64,000 nt of DNA from NCBI RefSeq assembly GCF_900142015.1, contig NZ_FQZN01000001.1, positions 62,001-126,000 of the forward strand. Reading direction: 5' to 3'. The position numbers and the translations under genes were made by a program. The notes beneath the pieces were generated by a model. The model was not told where the DNA came from. It did no database searches and saw only the letters and a list, made by a program, of their open reading frames with translations. Each line of letters opens with the position of its first letter. Positions within the stretch are counted from its first letter, which is position 1. Below, one piece after another: positions 44,048 through 52,814 of the stretch. This DNA is from Bacteroides stercorirosoris (GTDB lineage: Bacteria > Bacteroidota > Bacteroidia > Bacteroidales > Bacteroidaceae).

Positions 44048-44070
44048 CAACGACACTAATCAAAAAAAAC

Positions 44071-45162
44071 ATGAAAAGACCTGTCTTCACACTACTATTT
44101 CTGTTTTCCTTGCTTCTTAGCAGTTACGCTAACCAAGACAGTAAACAAGATAGCCTATGGAAAGTTGCAAATCAGCATATGAAAGAGCAACAATATGAAA
44201 AAGCCGCCAATCTATATAAAGAATTAGGAGAGAATATTGATACTGATTACAAGGAAATCAACTCCCACAAAGTAAAGGATTTACGGGAGACATACTCCAT
44301 TGACGAATTGCAATTGGCTAACAACCAACAGCAGAATCATTTGTTATTATTAGCCCTTATCATATTACCTTGCCTTATCATTGTTGCCGGCATCTGTTTC
44401 CTCTATCTGAAAAGACAGGCAAAGAAGTTGATGCTCTCGAAGCGAAAGCTACAAAAAGCGGAGAAAGCTGTGGAAAATTCAATACGCAACAAGAGCCTGT
44501 TCATATCAAATATGAGCCACGAAATACGGACTCCGCTAAATGCCTTGTCAGGCTTTTCCGATGTGCTGACCACTCCGGGCATTGATGAGGAAACCCGAAA
44601 ACAATGTAACGACATCATCCAGCTGAACTCACGCCTGTTGTTGAATTTGGTGAACGACGTGGTAGATATCTCCTGCCTTGACATTACAAATATGAAATTC
44701 AACCTCAAACAATGTGATGCGGTAGACCTGTGCGAAGGCATCATTCAAACCCTGGAAGGCATCAAGCAGACACAGGCTGAAATATTCTTCAAAACAGAAC
44801 TTCCCTGTTTAGAAATCGAGACTGACACACTTCGGTTACACCAAGTGTTAATCAATATATTAGTCAACGCTACCAAATTTACAAAAGAAGGAAGCATCAC
44901 CCTGCAACTGGAACAAACCGAAGAAGGCATGGCACAATTCTCCATCACCGATACCGGCTGCGGCATCCCGCTGGAAAAGCAGAGCAGAATATTCGAACGT
45001 TTCGAAAGAGTAAACGAGCAATCTCAGGGAACCGGGCTGGGACTGGCTATCTGCCATCTCATCATCAGTCGCCTTGGTGGAAACATCTGGATAGACCCGC
45101 AATACACCGATGGCTCACGTTTCGTTTTCACTCACCCGTTAAAGCAGGAGGGCAAAGCATGA
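44071..45162 (+). CDS. Membrane sensor histidine kinase with a very short sensor region
   Basis: A kinase of 363 residues. It has a signal peptide (1-20), one TPR-like unit (WKVANQHMKEQQYEKAANLY, about 30-52), a short linker (YSIDELQLANNQQQN) and a membrane helix at about 90-114. The HisKA box is FISNMSHEIRTPLN with His150, and intact N (LINILVNATKFT), G1 (DTGCGI) and G2 (GTGLGL) boxes follow. Related Bacteroides kinases have several TPRs before the membrane helix, so this sensor seems to have lost its middle. It overlaps the next gene by ATGA. That gene has the opposite defect: a long sensor but a dead kinase domain. Confidence 0.9.
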   Translation: MKRPVFTLLFLFSLLLSSYANQDSKQDSLWKVANQHMKEQQYEKAANLYKELGENIDTDYKEINSHKVKDLRETYSIDELQLANNQQQNHLLLLALIILPCLIIVAGICFLYLKRQAKKLMLSKRKLQKAEKAVENSIRNKSLFISNMSHEIRTPLNALSGFSDVLTTPGIDEETRKQCNDIIQLNSRLLLNLVNDVVDISCLDITNMKFNLKQCDAVDLCEGIIQTLEGIKQTQAEIFFKTELPCLEIETDTLRLHQVLINILVNATKFTKEGSITLQLEQTEEGMAQFSITDTGCGIPLEKQSRIFERFERVNEQSQGTGLGLAICHLIISRLGGNIWIDPQYTDGSRFVFTHPLKQEGKA

Positions 45163-47102
45163 AAAAAACAACATTTATCCTTTTGTTTGTAGTGGGAATA
45201 CTTTTCCAGATAAAGGCAGAATCACCGGCTTCGGTAAGCAAACAATTTCGTGACAGTATCTTCCAAAGCATTAACTCTGAAACAAATGATACTCTCCGTT
45301 CTAAGATATTGAGAGAAGCATTCCAGCAATATATAGGCCAAGAGACAGCTTTAGAATATCTGGATTCAGCTCTTGCACTTTCCAAACGAAAAGGAATGCA
45401 TGAAGAGGAATTATACACCCTCTTTGACTACTGCCGTCACTATGAATACCGGGGCGAGACTCCCAAAATGGAACGGCATTTCCTGAAATTGAAAGAAGCC
45501 GCCTATCAGTATAAAAATTATTCACTCTATTATACAATCTGGTTAGCCATACTCCAAATCAGATGTGCCCAAGGAGATACGGAATACGCCATCATGCAAG
45601 CTAAAGAAATGCAGAAAGAGGCCAACCGAATCAAGTATAAAAGCGGAACATTCGTTTCGCTTATTGCTCTGGCACAAGCACAAGACTTCGCAGAGCAATA
45701 TGATGAAGCGGTAGCAAACTATAAACAAGCCTTGGTAGTAAATCCAAATGCTAACAATTATTCTCTTTTGTTGATACATCAGAACTTAGGGGGAATATAC
45801 TTGGAGCAGAAGAAGTATACAGAGGCTCTCAGTGAATTGGAACAGCAACAAGAGGTACTGAATAAAATGCTGAAAGAAGACCCACAATCTATAAACACAT
45901 TAAAAAGCATTTTCCTGGAAACTGAGATATCTTTTGGCAGAGTTTATGCAAAAACCGAAGACAAAAACAACCTAAAGTTGCACCTGACAAAGGCCGAAAA
46001 GTTTTATGATAAAGAAAGTTTTTTTAGTTACTATATTGATTATCATGCATTATGGGGAGTGTACTACAAACTCATAAAAGACTGGAACAAATGTTTCCAC
46101 GAGTTTAATCTGGCCATATCTGCTTGCCGCGGAGCAGAACCTTTTCATGAGAACAGTATTCTCAAAATGAAAGCAGAGGCTATGTTGGAAGCCGGACAAT
46201 ATGAGGAAGCAGCCGGTATTTATAAAACAGCAGTCTTAAAAGGAGATTCTCTCAACCAAGACATGTTGCAGCGACATGAAGAAGTATACCAGGCTAACTA
46301 CAAAATCCAGAAAGCATTATTAGACAAGGAACTGATGACCAAGCAATACCGTTGGATATACGTCGGAGCATCCGCCATCATACTTATCCTGATGCTTCTT
46401 GCCATCATACGCGCCCTCCGCATTCACCGGCAATTACGCCGTTCGGAAGAAGAAACCCGGCAAGCATTAGAAACGATAGAGGCAGCGGATAAAATGAAAG
46501 AATATTTCCTGCAAAACATCACCTACGAAATCCGCATACCATTGAACACTGTCGTAGGCTTCTCCGAACTGTTGTCTGCCGAGAATGACCTTTCCGAGGA
46601 AGAAATACAGGAATATTCGGTTGCCATAAAGAATAATTCAGAAAAGTTATTGGCTCTGATAAACAACATACTCGATTTGTCACGCCTTGAAGCTGGAATG
46701 ATGCGGTTTAACGTGCAGGAATACGATGCCATAGAGCTTTGCCGGGAGGTGAAGATGATGGTGAATATGCAGACTACGATGGTGAACCCGCACTTTCATA
46801 CAGAATTGGAAACACTGACCATACAGGCAGATAGCAGATGGTTCATGAAGCTACTTTCATCCCTGCTGACTGTTCCAAGATTATATGACGGAGAAATCTG
46901 CCAGGTGGAATATAGCCTGACCAGAGAAGGGCAATGTCTTAGAATCACAGTAAAGGGAAGTCCTCTCTACCAGGTATGGGAAGACGAACAGGAGCAACGA
47001 ATCCTGCACGATATCAACAGGCTTTATCTGGAAGCGTTTAAAGGAAGTTATCAGGTTTCGGAGGAAGAAAAAGTGGTTACGATTACTTACCCTCTGGGTT
47101 AG
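45159..47102 (+). CDS. TPR sensor histidine pseudokinase
   Basis: A membrane protein of 647 residues with a signal peptide (about 1-20), a periplasmic TPR sensor (about 30-390; TYEFAEQYDEAVANYKQA-like units such as DFAEQYDEAVANYKQALVVN) and a membrane helix at about 398-420 (VGASAIILILMLLAIIRAL). A HisKA-like helix pair follows, where the motif reads LQNITYEIRIPLNTVVGFSE. Tyr456 stands where the phosphorylated His belongs. The ATPase region (about 540-647) keeps the length and some strands but lacks N, G1 and G2 boxes (no NLLxNA, DTGxGI or GTGLGL). It cannot be a normal kinase. It is translated with the active kinase upstream (4-nt overlap) and may act as its sensor partner. Confidence 0.85.
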   Translation: MKKTTFILLFVVGILFQIKAESPASVSKQFRDSIFQSINSETNDTLRSKILREAFQQYIGQETALEYLDSALALSKRKGMHEEELYTLFDYCRHYEYRGETPKMERHFLKLKEAAYQYKNYSLYYTIWLAILQIRCAQGDTEYAIMQAKEMQKEANRIKYKSGTFVSLIALAQAQDFAEQYDEAVANYKQALVVNPNANNYSLLLIHQNLGGIYLEQKKYTEALSELEQQQEVLNKMLKEDPQSINTLKSIFLETEISFGRVYAKTEDKNNLKLHLTKAEKFYDKESFFSYYIDYHALWGVYYKLIKDWNKCFHEFNLAISACRGAEPFHENSILKMKAEAMLEAGQYEEAAGIYKTAVLKGDSLNQDMLQRHEEVYQANYKIQKALLDKELMTKQYRWIYVGASAIILILMLLAIIRALRIHRQLRRSEEETRQALETIEAADKMKEYFLQNITYEIRIPLNTVVGFSELLSAENDLSEEEIQEYSVAIKNNSEKLLALINNILDLSRLEAGMMRFNVQEYDAIELCREVKMMVNMQTTMVNPHFHTELETLTIQADSRWFMKLLSSLLTVPRLYDGEICQVEYSLTREGQCLRITVKGSPLYQVWEDEQEQRILHDINRLYLEAFKGSYQVSEEEKVVTITYPLG

Positions 47103-47105
47103 AGG

Positions 47106-47735
47106 TTATTTTTTACGAATAATCGTCAGCCCGTCACGCAAAGGAAGAATCACCTTTTCCACCCGTGAATCTTGTGCAATAAGATCATTAAAGGCCTTAA
47201 TGCCTATGGTCTGCAAATCAGTGCGATGCGGTTGTTCTTCGAGGACATGGCCGTCCCACAAAGTATTATCAGCAATGATATAACCACCATCAGAGAGACG
47301 TGGCAATACCATCTCATAATATTCTATATACTTACGCTTATCACCGTCAACAAAGGCAAGATCAAAAGTGACGTCAAGTTGCGGAATCATCTCCAGTGCA
47401 TCACCTATATAGAATTTAATTTTGTCTGCATAAGCGGAATTCTCCAACCAGGGACGGGTGAAGTCTTCCTGTTCATCATTGATTTCGAATGTATACAGCA
47501 TCCCGTCTTCCGCCAGTCCCTCGGCCATGCAAAGAGCGGAATAACCGCTGTAAGTGCCTATCTCCAAAATACGACGGGGACGTATCATTTTAACGAACAT
47601 CTTCAGCATACGCCCTTGCAAATGTCCCGACGCCATGCGCGGATACAGCAACTTAATATGCGTATCCCGATAAAGGGCTTTCAGATATTCACCCTCATCA
47701 TCAATATGCCGCAAAATATATTCGTCTATGGTCAT
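47106..47735 (-). CDS. SAM-dependent O-methyltransferase (caffeoyl-CoA OMT-like)
   Basis: A cytosolic methyltransferase of 209 residues, class I Rossmann fold. The SAM-binding motif ILEIGTYSGYSALCMAEGL (about 55-73) and the metal/substrate motifs FDLAFVDGDKRKYIEYYE and GGYIIADNTLWDGHV are those of the O-methyltransferase_3 family (YrrM/TrmR-like in bacteria, where one member modifies tRNA wobble uridine). A tRNA role is therefore possible. ATG 47735 (MTIDEYIL) is chosen, since the in-frame extension to 47768 is translated from an intergenic repeat. It converges on the pseudokinase gene with only 3 nt between stops and no room for a separate terminator. Confidence 0.9.
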   Translation of the reverse strand: MTIDEYILRHIDDEGEYLKALYRDTHIKLLYPRMASGHLQGRMLKMFVKMIRPRRILEIGTYSGYSALCMAEGLAEDGMLYTFEINDEQEDFTRPWLENSAYADKIKFYIGDALEMIPQLDVTFDLAFVDGDKRKYIEYYEMVLPRLSDGGYIIADNTLWDGHVLEEQPHRTDLQTIGIKAFNDLIAQDSRVEKVILPLRDGLTIIRKK

Positions 47736-47737
47736 AA

Positions 47738-47828
47738 GAATTGAAAATTGAAAATTGGAAATTGACAATTACTTTGCAACATAACCGCGCAGCCTAATTG
47801 TCAATTTTCAATTATCAATTGCTAATTG
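47738..47828. repeat. Intergenic inverted repeat with conserved core (copy 2, opposite orientation)
   Basis: Imperfect AT-rich arms (AATTGAAAATTG units at 47738-47770 and AATTGTCAATTTTCAATT at 47796-47828) enclose a loop. Read on the minus strand the loop is AGGCTGCGCGGTTATGTTGC and onward. It matches the loop of the copy at 7808-7900 in about 20 of 25 positions. It lies between pyk and the O-methyltransferase gene. Confidence 0.8.
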
Positions 47829-47829
47829 A

Positions 47830-49287
47830 TTAAAGGTATCTGTTTTTATTCGGCAATACACTTTCTTCGGAATACTTCAAAGCATCTCCTACGACGTTTA
47901 TTTCGAGGAATGAAGTGTGCGTTCCGGCTTTACCACTACTCAGATAGCCTACCATATCGGTTTCAGACAAACGACCTTCTTTCAACAGACGGCGCAAAGC
48001 AGCGAAGTAGTATTCCTGTCCGTTGGCAAGCTCTGGCATGTAGATAGCTTCCACACCATAAGAAAGAGCCAGGTGGCGCATTGTTTTTTCCTTATAACAA
48101 ATGGCGAGCACCGGATATTTACCACGGAAAGCGGCAAGGTTGCGTGCAGTGCGTCCGCTGTAACTGTCGGTAATGATGGCGCGTATCTTCAATTTTGAAG
48201 TAGCTTTTACAGCTTGTTTTGCCAGGAAGGCGGTCACATCATTACTGTTTTCATCCAGCGGAATGCGGATGTCATTATCAGCCAGTTTATCTTTTTCTGC
48301 CTGTGCGGCAACTTTCGTCATCGTTTTCACGGCATCCAACGGATATTTACCGTAAGCCGTTTCACCGCTCAACATCAAAGCATCCGTACGATAATAGATT
48401 GCATTGGCGATATCCGTTACTTCTGCACGGGTAGGACGCGGATTTGTAATCATTGTATGGAGCATCTGGGTAGCTACGATTACCGGTTTCTTAGCCAGAA
48501 TGCACTTGCGGATAAGCAAACGCTGGATACCGGGGATACGTTCCTGCGGCACTTCAATGCCCAAGTCACCACGAGCCACCATCACACCGTCGGCCACTTC
48601 CAGAATTTCATCGATGTTATCCACACCTTCCTGATTTTCAATCTTGGCAATGATGCGGATGTCACTGTTGTGGGCATCCAGAATTTCCTGTATATCCAGA
48701 ACATCCTGTTTATTACGTACAAAAGAATGAGCTATGAAATCGATGTCTTTCTCGATAGCATAAAGAATGTTATTGCGGTCTTTCTCCGTCAGTGAAGGAA
48801 GGTTGATACGTACACCGGGTACATTGACGCTCTTACGACTTCCCAGCGTAGCTTCATTCTGCACCTCACATACCAGATATTCGGGAGTCTTATCAACAAC
48901 TATCATTTCCAGATCACCATCGTCGATAAGTATATGAACTCCAATCGATACATCATGCACAAAATTAGGATAAGAAACAGAAATGCATTCGCGGGTAGTG
49001 GAAAGATCAGGATTGCCCACCACTTTCACCCGGTCTCCTATCTTATAAGATATGGGGTCATCACTGATAGTGGTGCGAACTTCCGGACCTTTGGTATCCA
49101 TCAGGATAGCGATGCGGTTGGACACCGCACGAACATTAGTAATCAACTTCTCAAGTCCATCATATCCAAGATGCGCCGTGTTCATACGCACCACGTTCAT
49201 ACCGGCTTCAAACAAGCCTTTTATAAAATCAACCTCACAACGTTTATCTGAAATAGTTGCAACGATTTTCGTCTGTTTCAATAACAT
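47830..49287 (-). CDS. pyk: Pyruvate kinase
   Basis: The last enzyme of glycolysis, converting phosphoenolpyruvate and ADP to pyruvate and ATP, in the cytosol. Length 485 residues, as expected for bacterial type. Motifs are IVATISDKRC and GMNVVRMNTAHLGYD at the N-terminus, ILMDTKGPEVRT, the active-site IIAKIENQEGVDNIDEILEV with the catalytic Lys, GVMVARGDLGIEVP (metal-binding), and TRAEVTDIANAI. In IVATISDKRC the usual C-terminal part of the signature (TIGP) is changed, as is common in Bacteroides. A C-terminal allosteric domain is present (about 360-485). Intergenic repeats flank the gene on both sides. Confidence 0.96.
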   Translation of the reverse strand: MLLKQTKIVATISDKRCEVDFIKGLFEAGMNVVRMNTAHLGYDGLEKLITNVRAVSNRIAILMDTKGPEVRTTISDDPISYKIGDRVKVVGNPDLSTTRECISVSYPNFVHDVSIGVHILIDDGDLEMIVVDKTPEYLVCEVQNEATLGSRKSVNVPGVRINLPSLTEKDRNNILYAIEKDIDFIAHSFVRNKQDVLDIQEILDAHNSDIRIIAKIENQEGVDNIDEILEVADGVMVARGDLGIEVPQERIPGIQRLLIRKCILAKKPVIVATQMLHTMITNPRPTRAEVTDIANAIYYRTDALMLSGETAYGKYPLDAVKTMTKVAAQAEKDKLADNDIRIPLDENSNDVTAFLAKQAVKATSKLKIRAIITDSYSGRTARNLAAFRGKYPVLAICYKEKTMRHLALSYGVEAIYMPELANGQEYYFAALRRLLKEGRLSETDMVGYLSSGKAGTHTSFLEINVVGDALKYSEESVLPNKNRYL

Positions 49288-49300
49288 AAGCTCAATTTAA

Positions 49301-49380
49301 TTATGAATTTTGAATAATGAATTGTCAGCGCAATGATGCTGCACAGTCATTCATCACTTATAATTTATCATTTATCATTA
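49301..49380. repeat. Diverged intergenic inverted repeat (copy 3)
   Basis: AT-rich imperfect arms (about 49301-49326 and 49347-49380) flank GCGCAATGATGCTGCACAG. This shares GCGC, then T.AT..CTGCA.AG, with the core of the copy at 7808-7900 (about 14 of 20 positions). It fills the gap between aroQ and pyk. It is more worn than the other two copies. Confidence 0.55.
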
Positions 49381-49790
49381 GTCAACGCTTCGAGCGCCAA
49401 GCGGTAGGAATTTAGTCCGAAACCGCAAATCACACCTTTACAGGCGCAGGCAATCATAGACACATGGCGGAAAGCCTCGCGGGCATGCACGTTGGAAATA
49501 TGCACCTCGATAACCGGAGAAGTAACCGAACGGATGGCATCCTGCAAAGCGATGGAGGTATGGGTGTAAGCACCTGCGTTCAGAATGATTCCATCCACCT
49601 CAAAACCGGTTTGCTGAATTTTGTCTATCAGCTCTCCCTCAATGTTTGACTGAAAATAGTCTATCTGCACATCGGCATACTTCTTGCGGAGTTCGGCAAG
49701 GTAATCCTCAAAAGTAACACTGCCGTAAATGGAAGGTTCACGCTTACCCAGTAGATTGATATTCGGGCCGTTAATTATTTGTATCCTCAT
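49368..49790 (-). CDS. aroQ: Type II 3-dehydroquinate dehydratase
   Basis: A shikimate-pathway enzyme of 140 residues, forming dodecamers in the cytosol, that dehydrates 3-dehydroquinate to 3-dehydroshikimate. Family marks are INGPNINLLGKREPSIYGS (with the active-site Arg and Tyr of the flexible lid), NAGAYTHTSIALQDAI, EVHISNVHAREAFRHVS (catalytic His region) and the ending VICGFGLNSYRLALEAL. The stop codon region touches the diverged intergenic repeat. The gene diverges from xerD, and their promoters lie in the same 98-nt gap. Confidence 0.96.
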   Translation of the reverse strand: MRIQIINGPNINLLGKREPSIYGSVTFEDYLAELRKKYADVQIDYFQSNIEGELIDKIQQTGFEVDGIILNAGAYTHTSIALQDAIRSVTSPVIEVHISNVHAREAFRHVSMIACACKGVICGFGLNSYRLALEALTNDK

Positions 49791-49804
49791 AACACAATTT
49801 TTTA

Positions 49805-49812
49805 TACCTTTG
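49805..49812 (+). promoter_or_regulatory. -7 box (TACCTTTG) upstream of xerD
   Basis: TACCTTTG matches the consensus. The nearest TTG is 23 nt upstream (49779-49781), slightly too far. On the opposite strand a second TACCTTTG (49878-49871) faces aroQ, so divergent promoters overlap here. Confidence 0.5.
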
Positions 49813-49888
49813 TCCCGGAAGTATCAGCTTCGTATCTGACACGAAACGAATACCACCTGTTTTTGCGGTGCAAAGGTAGAAAAAAGAA

Positions 49889-50839
49889 ATGAAATTAGAC
49901 GAAAAAACAAGAAATAAGGAGAAGGAAGCACTGATAATCAGAAAGTACCGGCAATATCTGAAGCTGGAAAAAGCCCTTTCTGCCAATACACTCGACGCTT
50001 ACCTGACGGACCTTGGCAAACTGCTTCGTTTTCTTGACGCAGAGAAGATCAGTATGCTCGAAGTCAGCCTGGACGACCTGCAACGTTTTGCTGCCGGATT
50101 ACATGACATCGGCATCCATCCCCGTTCGCAGGCACGCATCATTTCAGGGATAAAATCGTTCCTCCACTTCCTTGTCATAGCGGATTATCGGGAAGACGAC
50201 CCCAGTGAATTGCTTGAAGGTCCCAAAATAGGTTTCAAAATACCGGAAGTGCTCACCGTAGAAGAGATAGATACCATCATCTCCACCGTAGACCTGAGCA
50301 AGAAAGAAGGGCAACGCAACCGGGCCATCCTGGAAACCCTGTACAGTTGCGGGTTACGCGTATCGGAGCTGTGCAGTCTGAAACTATCCGAGCTCTACTT
50401 TGACGAAGGTTTTATCAAAGTAGAAGGAAAGGGCAGCAAACAACGCCTGGTCCCCATCTCCCCCCGTGCCATCAAAGAAATCAAGAACTGGCTGATAGAC
50501 CGCAACCTCGGAAAAATAAAGAAAGGATTTGAAGATTATGTCTTCCTTGCCCGATGGGGAAACAGCATCTCCCGCATCATGGTTTTCCACCTGATTAAGG
50601 AGTTGGCGGAAAAGGCCGGCATCACCAAAAATATCAGTCCCCATACCTTCCGTCATTCCTTCGCCACGCACCTGCTCGAAGGTGGCGCCAACCTCCGTGC
50701 CATCCAATGTATGCTGGGTCATGAGTCCATTGTAACCACGGAAATTTATACGCATATCGACCGCAAGATGTTGCGCAGTGAAATCATTGAGCACCATCCC
50801 CGGAACATTAAGTTCCGAAAAGAGCGAGGATTTCATTAA
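49889..50839 (+). CDS. xerD: Site-specific tyrosine recombinase XerD
   Basis: A cytosolic recombinase of 316 residues that resolves chromosome dimers at dif with XerC. The N-terminal SAM-like DNA-binding domain (about 15-105; YLKLEKALSANTLDAYLTDL) is followed by the catalytic domain. It has all active residues: Arg in YSCGLRVSELCSL, Lys in VEGKGSKQRLVPI, HTFRHSFATHLLEGGA (His-x-x-Arg), GHESIVTTEIYTHID (His and nucleophile Tyr). Length and lack of mobile-element genes nearby point to the housekeeping enzyme, not a transposon integrase. The gene context with aroQ is typical of Bacteroides chromosomes. Confidence 0.93.
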   Translation: MKLDEKTRNKEKEALIIRKYRQYLKLEKALSANTLDAYLTDLGKLLRFLDAEKISMLEVSLDDLQRFAAGLHDIGIHPRSQARIISGIKSFLHFLVIADYREDDPSELLEGPKIGFKIPEVLTVEEIDTIISTVDLSKKEGQRNRAILETLYSCGLRVSELCSLKLSELYFDEGFIKVEGKGSKQRLVPISPRAIKEIKNWLIDRNLGKIKKGFEDYVFLARWGNSISRIMVFHLIKELAEKAGITKNISPHTFRHSFATHLLEGGANLRAIQCMLGHESIVTTEIYTHIDRKMLRSEIIEHHPRNIKFRKERGFH

Positions 50840-50887
50840 ATTATAATAAAATTAGCCATCCATTTCATAATCTGACAAGAGATTTAA

Positions 50888-50895
50888 TATCTTTG
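50888..50895 (+). promoter_or_regulatory. -7 box (TATCTTTG) of the abundant TPR lipoprotein
   Basis: TATCTTTG is a full match to TAnnTTTG. The expected transcription start is near 50902, at the foot of a 10-bp stem-loop. The -33 element is poor (TTT at 50863-50865, spacing 22). Confidence 0.65.
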
Positions 50896-50898
50896 TGA

Positions 50899-50923
50899 GC
50901 CCATTACCTTAGTGGTAATGGGC
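50899..50923 (+). promoter_or_regulatory. 5' leader stem-loop of the TPR lipoprotein mRNA
   Basis: GCCCATTACC (50899-50908) pairs perfectly with GGTAATGGGC (50914-50923) around TTAGT. It would sit at the very 5' end of a roughly 77-nt leader, where hairpins protect stable mRNAs from decay. Confidence 0.6.
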
Positions 50924-50978
50924 ACTGAGAGAAACCAATAGACTAATTTCAATTACAAACAATTAATTTATACCTAAG

Positions 50979-52670
50979 ATGACTAAGAAATTGTATCTGC
51001 CTTTGTTAATGGCACTGGTTGTTGCTCTTTCATCATGTAGCAGCAAGATGGGTGAGTTATCCTCTGATTACTTCACCGTTACTCCACAGGTTCTTGAAGC
51101 CGTAGGCGGCAAAGTACCGGCCACAATCAACGGAAAATTCCCCGAAAAGTATTTCAACAAGAAAGCTGTAGTAGAAGTGACTCCGGTTCTGAAATGGAAC
51201 GGTGGAGAAGCTAAAGGACAGCCTGCAGTATTCCAGGGAGAAAAAGTAGAAGGTAACGACCAGACTATCTCTTACAAGATGGGCGGCAACTACACCATGA
51301 AGACTTCTTTCGACTATGTTCCTGAGATGGCTAAATCTGAACTGTATCTGGAGTTTAAAGCCACTATCGGTAGCAAAACAGTTACTATTCCTGCTGTGAA
51401 GGTAGCTGACGGTGTGATTTCCACCTCTGAATTTGTTGAGCAAACGTTGAGCAGCGCCAACCCCGCTAACGGTGACGACGCTTTCCAACGCATCATCAAA
51501 GAGAAACACGATGCTAACATCATGTTCTTGATCCAGCAAGCTAACGTTCGCGCCAGCGAATTGAAGACCGCTAAGGAATTCAACGAAGAAGTAAAGAACG
51601 TAGACGGTGCCGTAAACAAGAAGATCAGCAACATCGAAGTTTCTGCCTACGCATCTCCCGATGGTGGTGTAAGCCTGAACACTAAACTGGCTGAAAACCG
51701 CCAGGACAACACTGCAAAGGTTATCAACCAAAACCTGAAGAAAGCAAAAGTAGACGCAGCTATCGATACTAAATACACTGCTCAGGACTGGGAAGGTTTC
51801 CAGGAACTGGTATCTAAATCAAATATCCAGGACAAGGAACTGATTCTTCGCGTTCTGTCTATGTACTCTGATCCTGAACAAAGAGAACAGGAAATCAAAA
51901 ACATCTCTTCTGTTTACAAAACACTGGCTGACGAAGTATTGCCGCAATTGCGTCGTTCTCGTTTGACTTTGAACTACGAAATCATCGGTAAGTCTGACGA
52001 AGAAATCACTAACCTGGCAAACTCTGATGCTAAGCAGCTGAATATCGAAGAATTGCTGTATGCTGCAACGCTGACTAACGACCCGGCTAAACAAGAAGCT
52101 ATCTATATGAAAGCTACTCAGATTTACCCGAACGACTACCGTGCATACAACAACTTAGGTAAATTGGCTTATCAGGCTGGTAACCTTGACAAAGCTGAAA
52201 GCTACTTCAAGAAAGCCGCTTCTCTGAACAACGCCGCTGAAGTTAACATGAACTTGGGTCTGATTGCTCTGAACAAGGGTGACAAGGCAGCTGCTGAATC
52301 TTATCTGAGCAAAGCTTCCGGTGCTAAAGAACTGAACGAAGCTCTGGGTAACCTGTACATTGCTCAAGGTCAGTATGACAAGGCTGTAAACGCATTCGGC
52401 AGCACAAAAACCAACAGTGCAGCTTTGGCACAAATCCTGGCTAAGGACTACAACAAAGCTAAGAGCACATTGGCAAGTGTAGAAAAACCGGACGCTTATA
52501 CTGAATATCTGATGGCTGTATTGGGTGCAAGAACTAACAATGCTTCTATGGTAACCAGCAGTTTGAAGAGCGCTGTAGCAAAAGATCCGTCATTGGCTAA
52601 GAAAGCTGCTTCTGACTTGGAATTTGCTAAGTACTTCACTAATTCAGATTTCATGAGCATCATCCAGTAA
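50979..52670 (+). CDS. Abundant TPR outer-membrane lipoprotein
   Basis: A lipoprotein of 563 residues (MTKKLYLPLLMALVVALSSC, lipid Cys20). The N-terminal half (about 30-170) is beta-rich. A central region holds an OmpA-like peptidoglycan-binding-type motif (VSAYASPDGGVSLNTKLAEN, about 222-241, then RQDNTAKVI). The C-terminal third has TPR repeats (YRAYNNLGKLAYQAGNLDKA, MNLGLIALNKGDKAAAESYL). Codon use is extremely biased (CTG, AAC, GAA, GCT preferred), which marks a very highly expressed gene. The ASPDG motif suggests that it links the outer membrane to the cell wall; this is inference. It has its own promoter, a 5' hairpin and a strong terminator, so it is monocistronic. Confidence 0.8.
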   Translation: MTKKLYLPLLMALVVALSSCSSKMGELSSDYFTVTPQVLEAVGGKVPATINGKFPEKYFNKKAVVEVTPVLKWNGGEAKGQPAVFQGEKVEGNDQTISYKMGGNYTMKTSFDYVPEMAKSELYLEFKATIGSKTVTIPAVKVADGVISTSEFVEQTLSSANPANGDDAFQRIIKEKHDANIMFLIQQANVRASELKTAKEFNEEVKNVDGAVNKKISNIEVSAYASPDGGVSLNTKLAENRQDNTAKVINQNLKKAKVDAAIDTKYTAQDWEGFQELVSKSNIQDKELILRVLSMYSDPEQREQEIKNISSVYKTLADEVLPQLRRSRLTLNYEIIGKSDEEITNLANSDAKQLNIEELLYAATLTNDPAKQEAIYMKATQIYPNDYRAYNNLGKLAYQAGNLDKAESYFKKAASLNNAAEVNMNLGLIALNKGDKAAAESYLSKASGAKELNEALGNLYIAQGQYDKAVNAFGSTKTNSAALAQILAKDYNKAKSTLASVEKPDAYTEYLMAVLGARTNNASMVTSSLKSAVAKDPSLAKKAASDLEFAKYFTNSDFMSIIQ

Positions 52671-52734
52671 GAATTCTTACTAATTTAATTAGTGTTTTCA
52701 TAATAATAAGATTTAATTATAAGACAACTATGGG

Positions 52735-52771
52735 ATGCCCGACATTGAGAAATGTCGGGCATTTCTTTTTT
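52735..52771 (+). terminator. Rho-independent terminator after the TPR lipoprotein
   Basis: ATGCCCGACATT (52735-52746) pairs with AATGTCGGGCAT (52751-52762) around GAGA, followed by TTCTTTTTT. This is a textbook terminator, placed 65 nt after the stop. Confidence 0.9.
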
Positions 52772-52814
52772 ATTATCCGCAAAAGCCGTACTTTCGCAAA
52801 AAAGTATTAGGACA

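Noticed and set aside
45159-47102. Annotation of this gene as an active histidine kinase
   Set aside because: The phospho-acceptor His is Tyr and the ATP-binding boxes are missing.
47172-47744. Plus-strand frame of 190 codons
   Set aside because: Antisense to the O-methyltransferase gene, which has clear SAM motifs.
49889-50839. Tyrosine recombinase as sign of an integrated element
   Set aside because: It has the length and motifs of housekeeping XerD and sits beside aroQ and pyk; no att-like repeats or cargo are seen.
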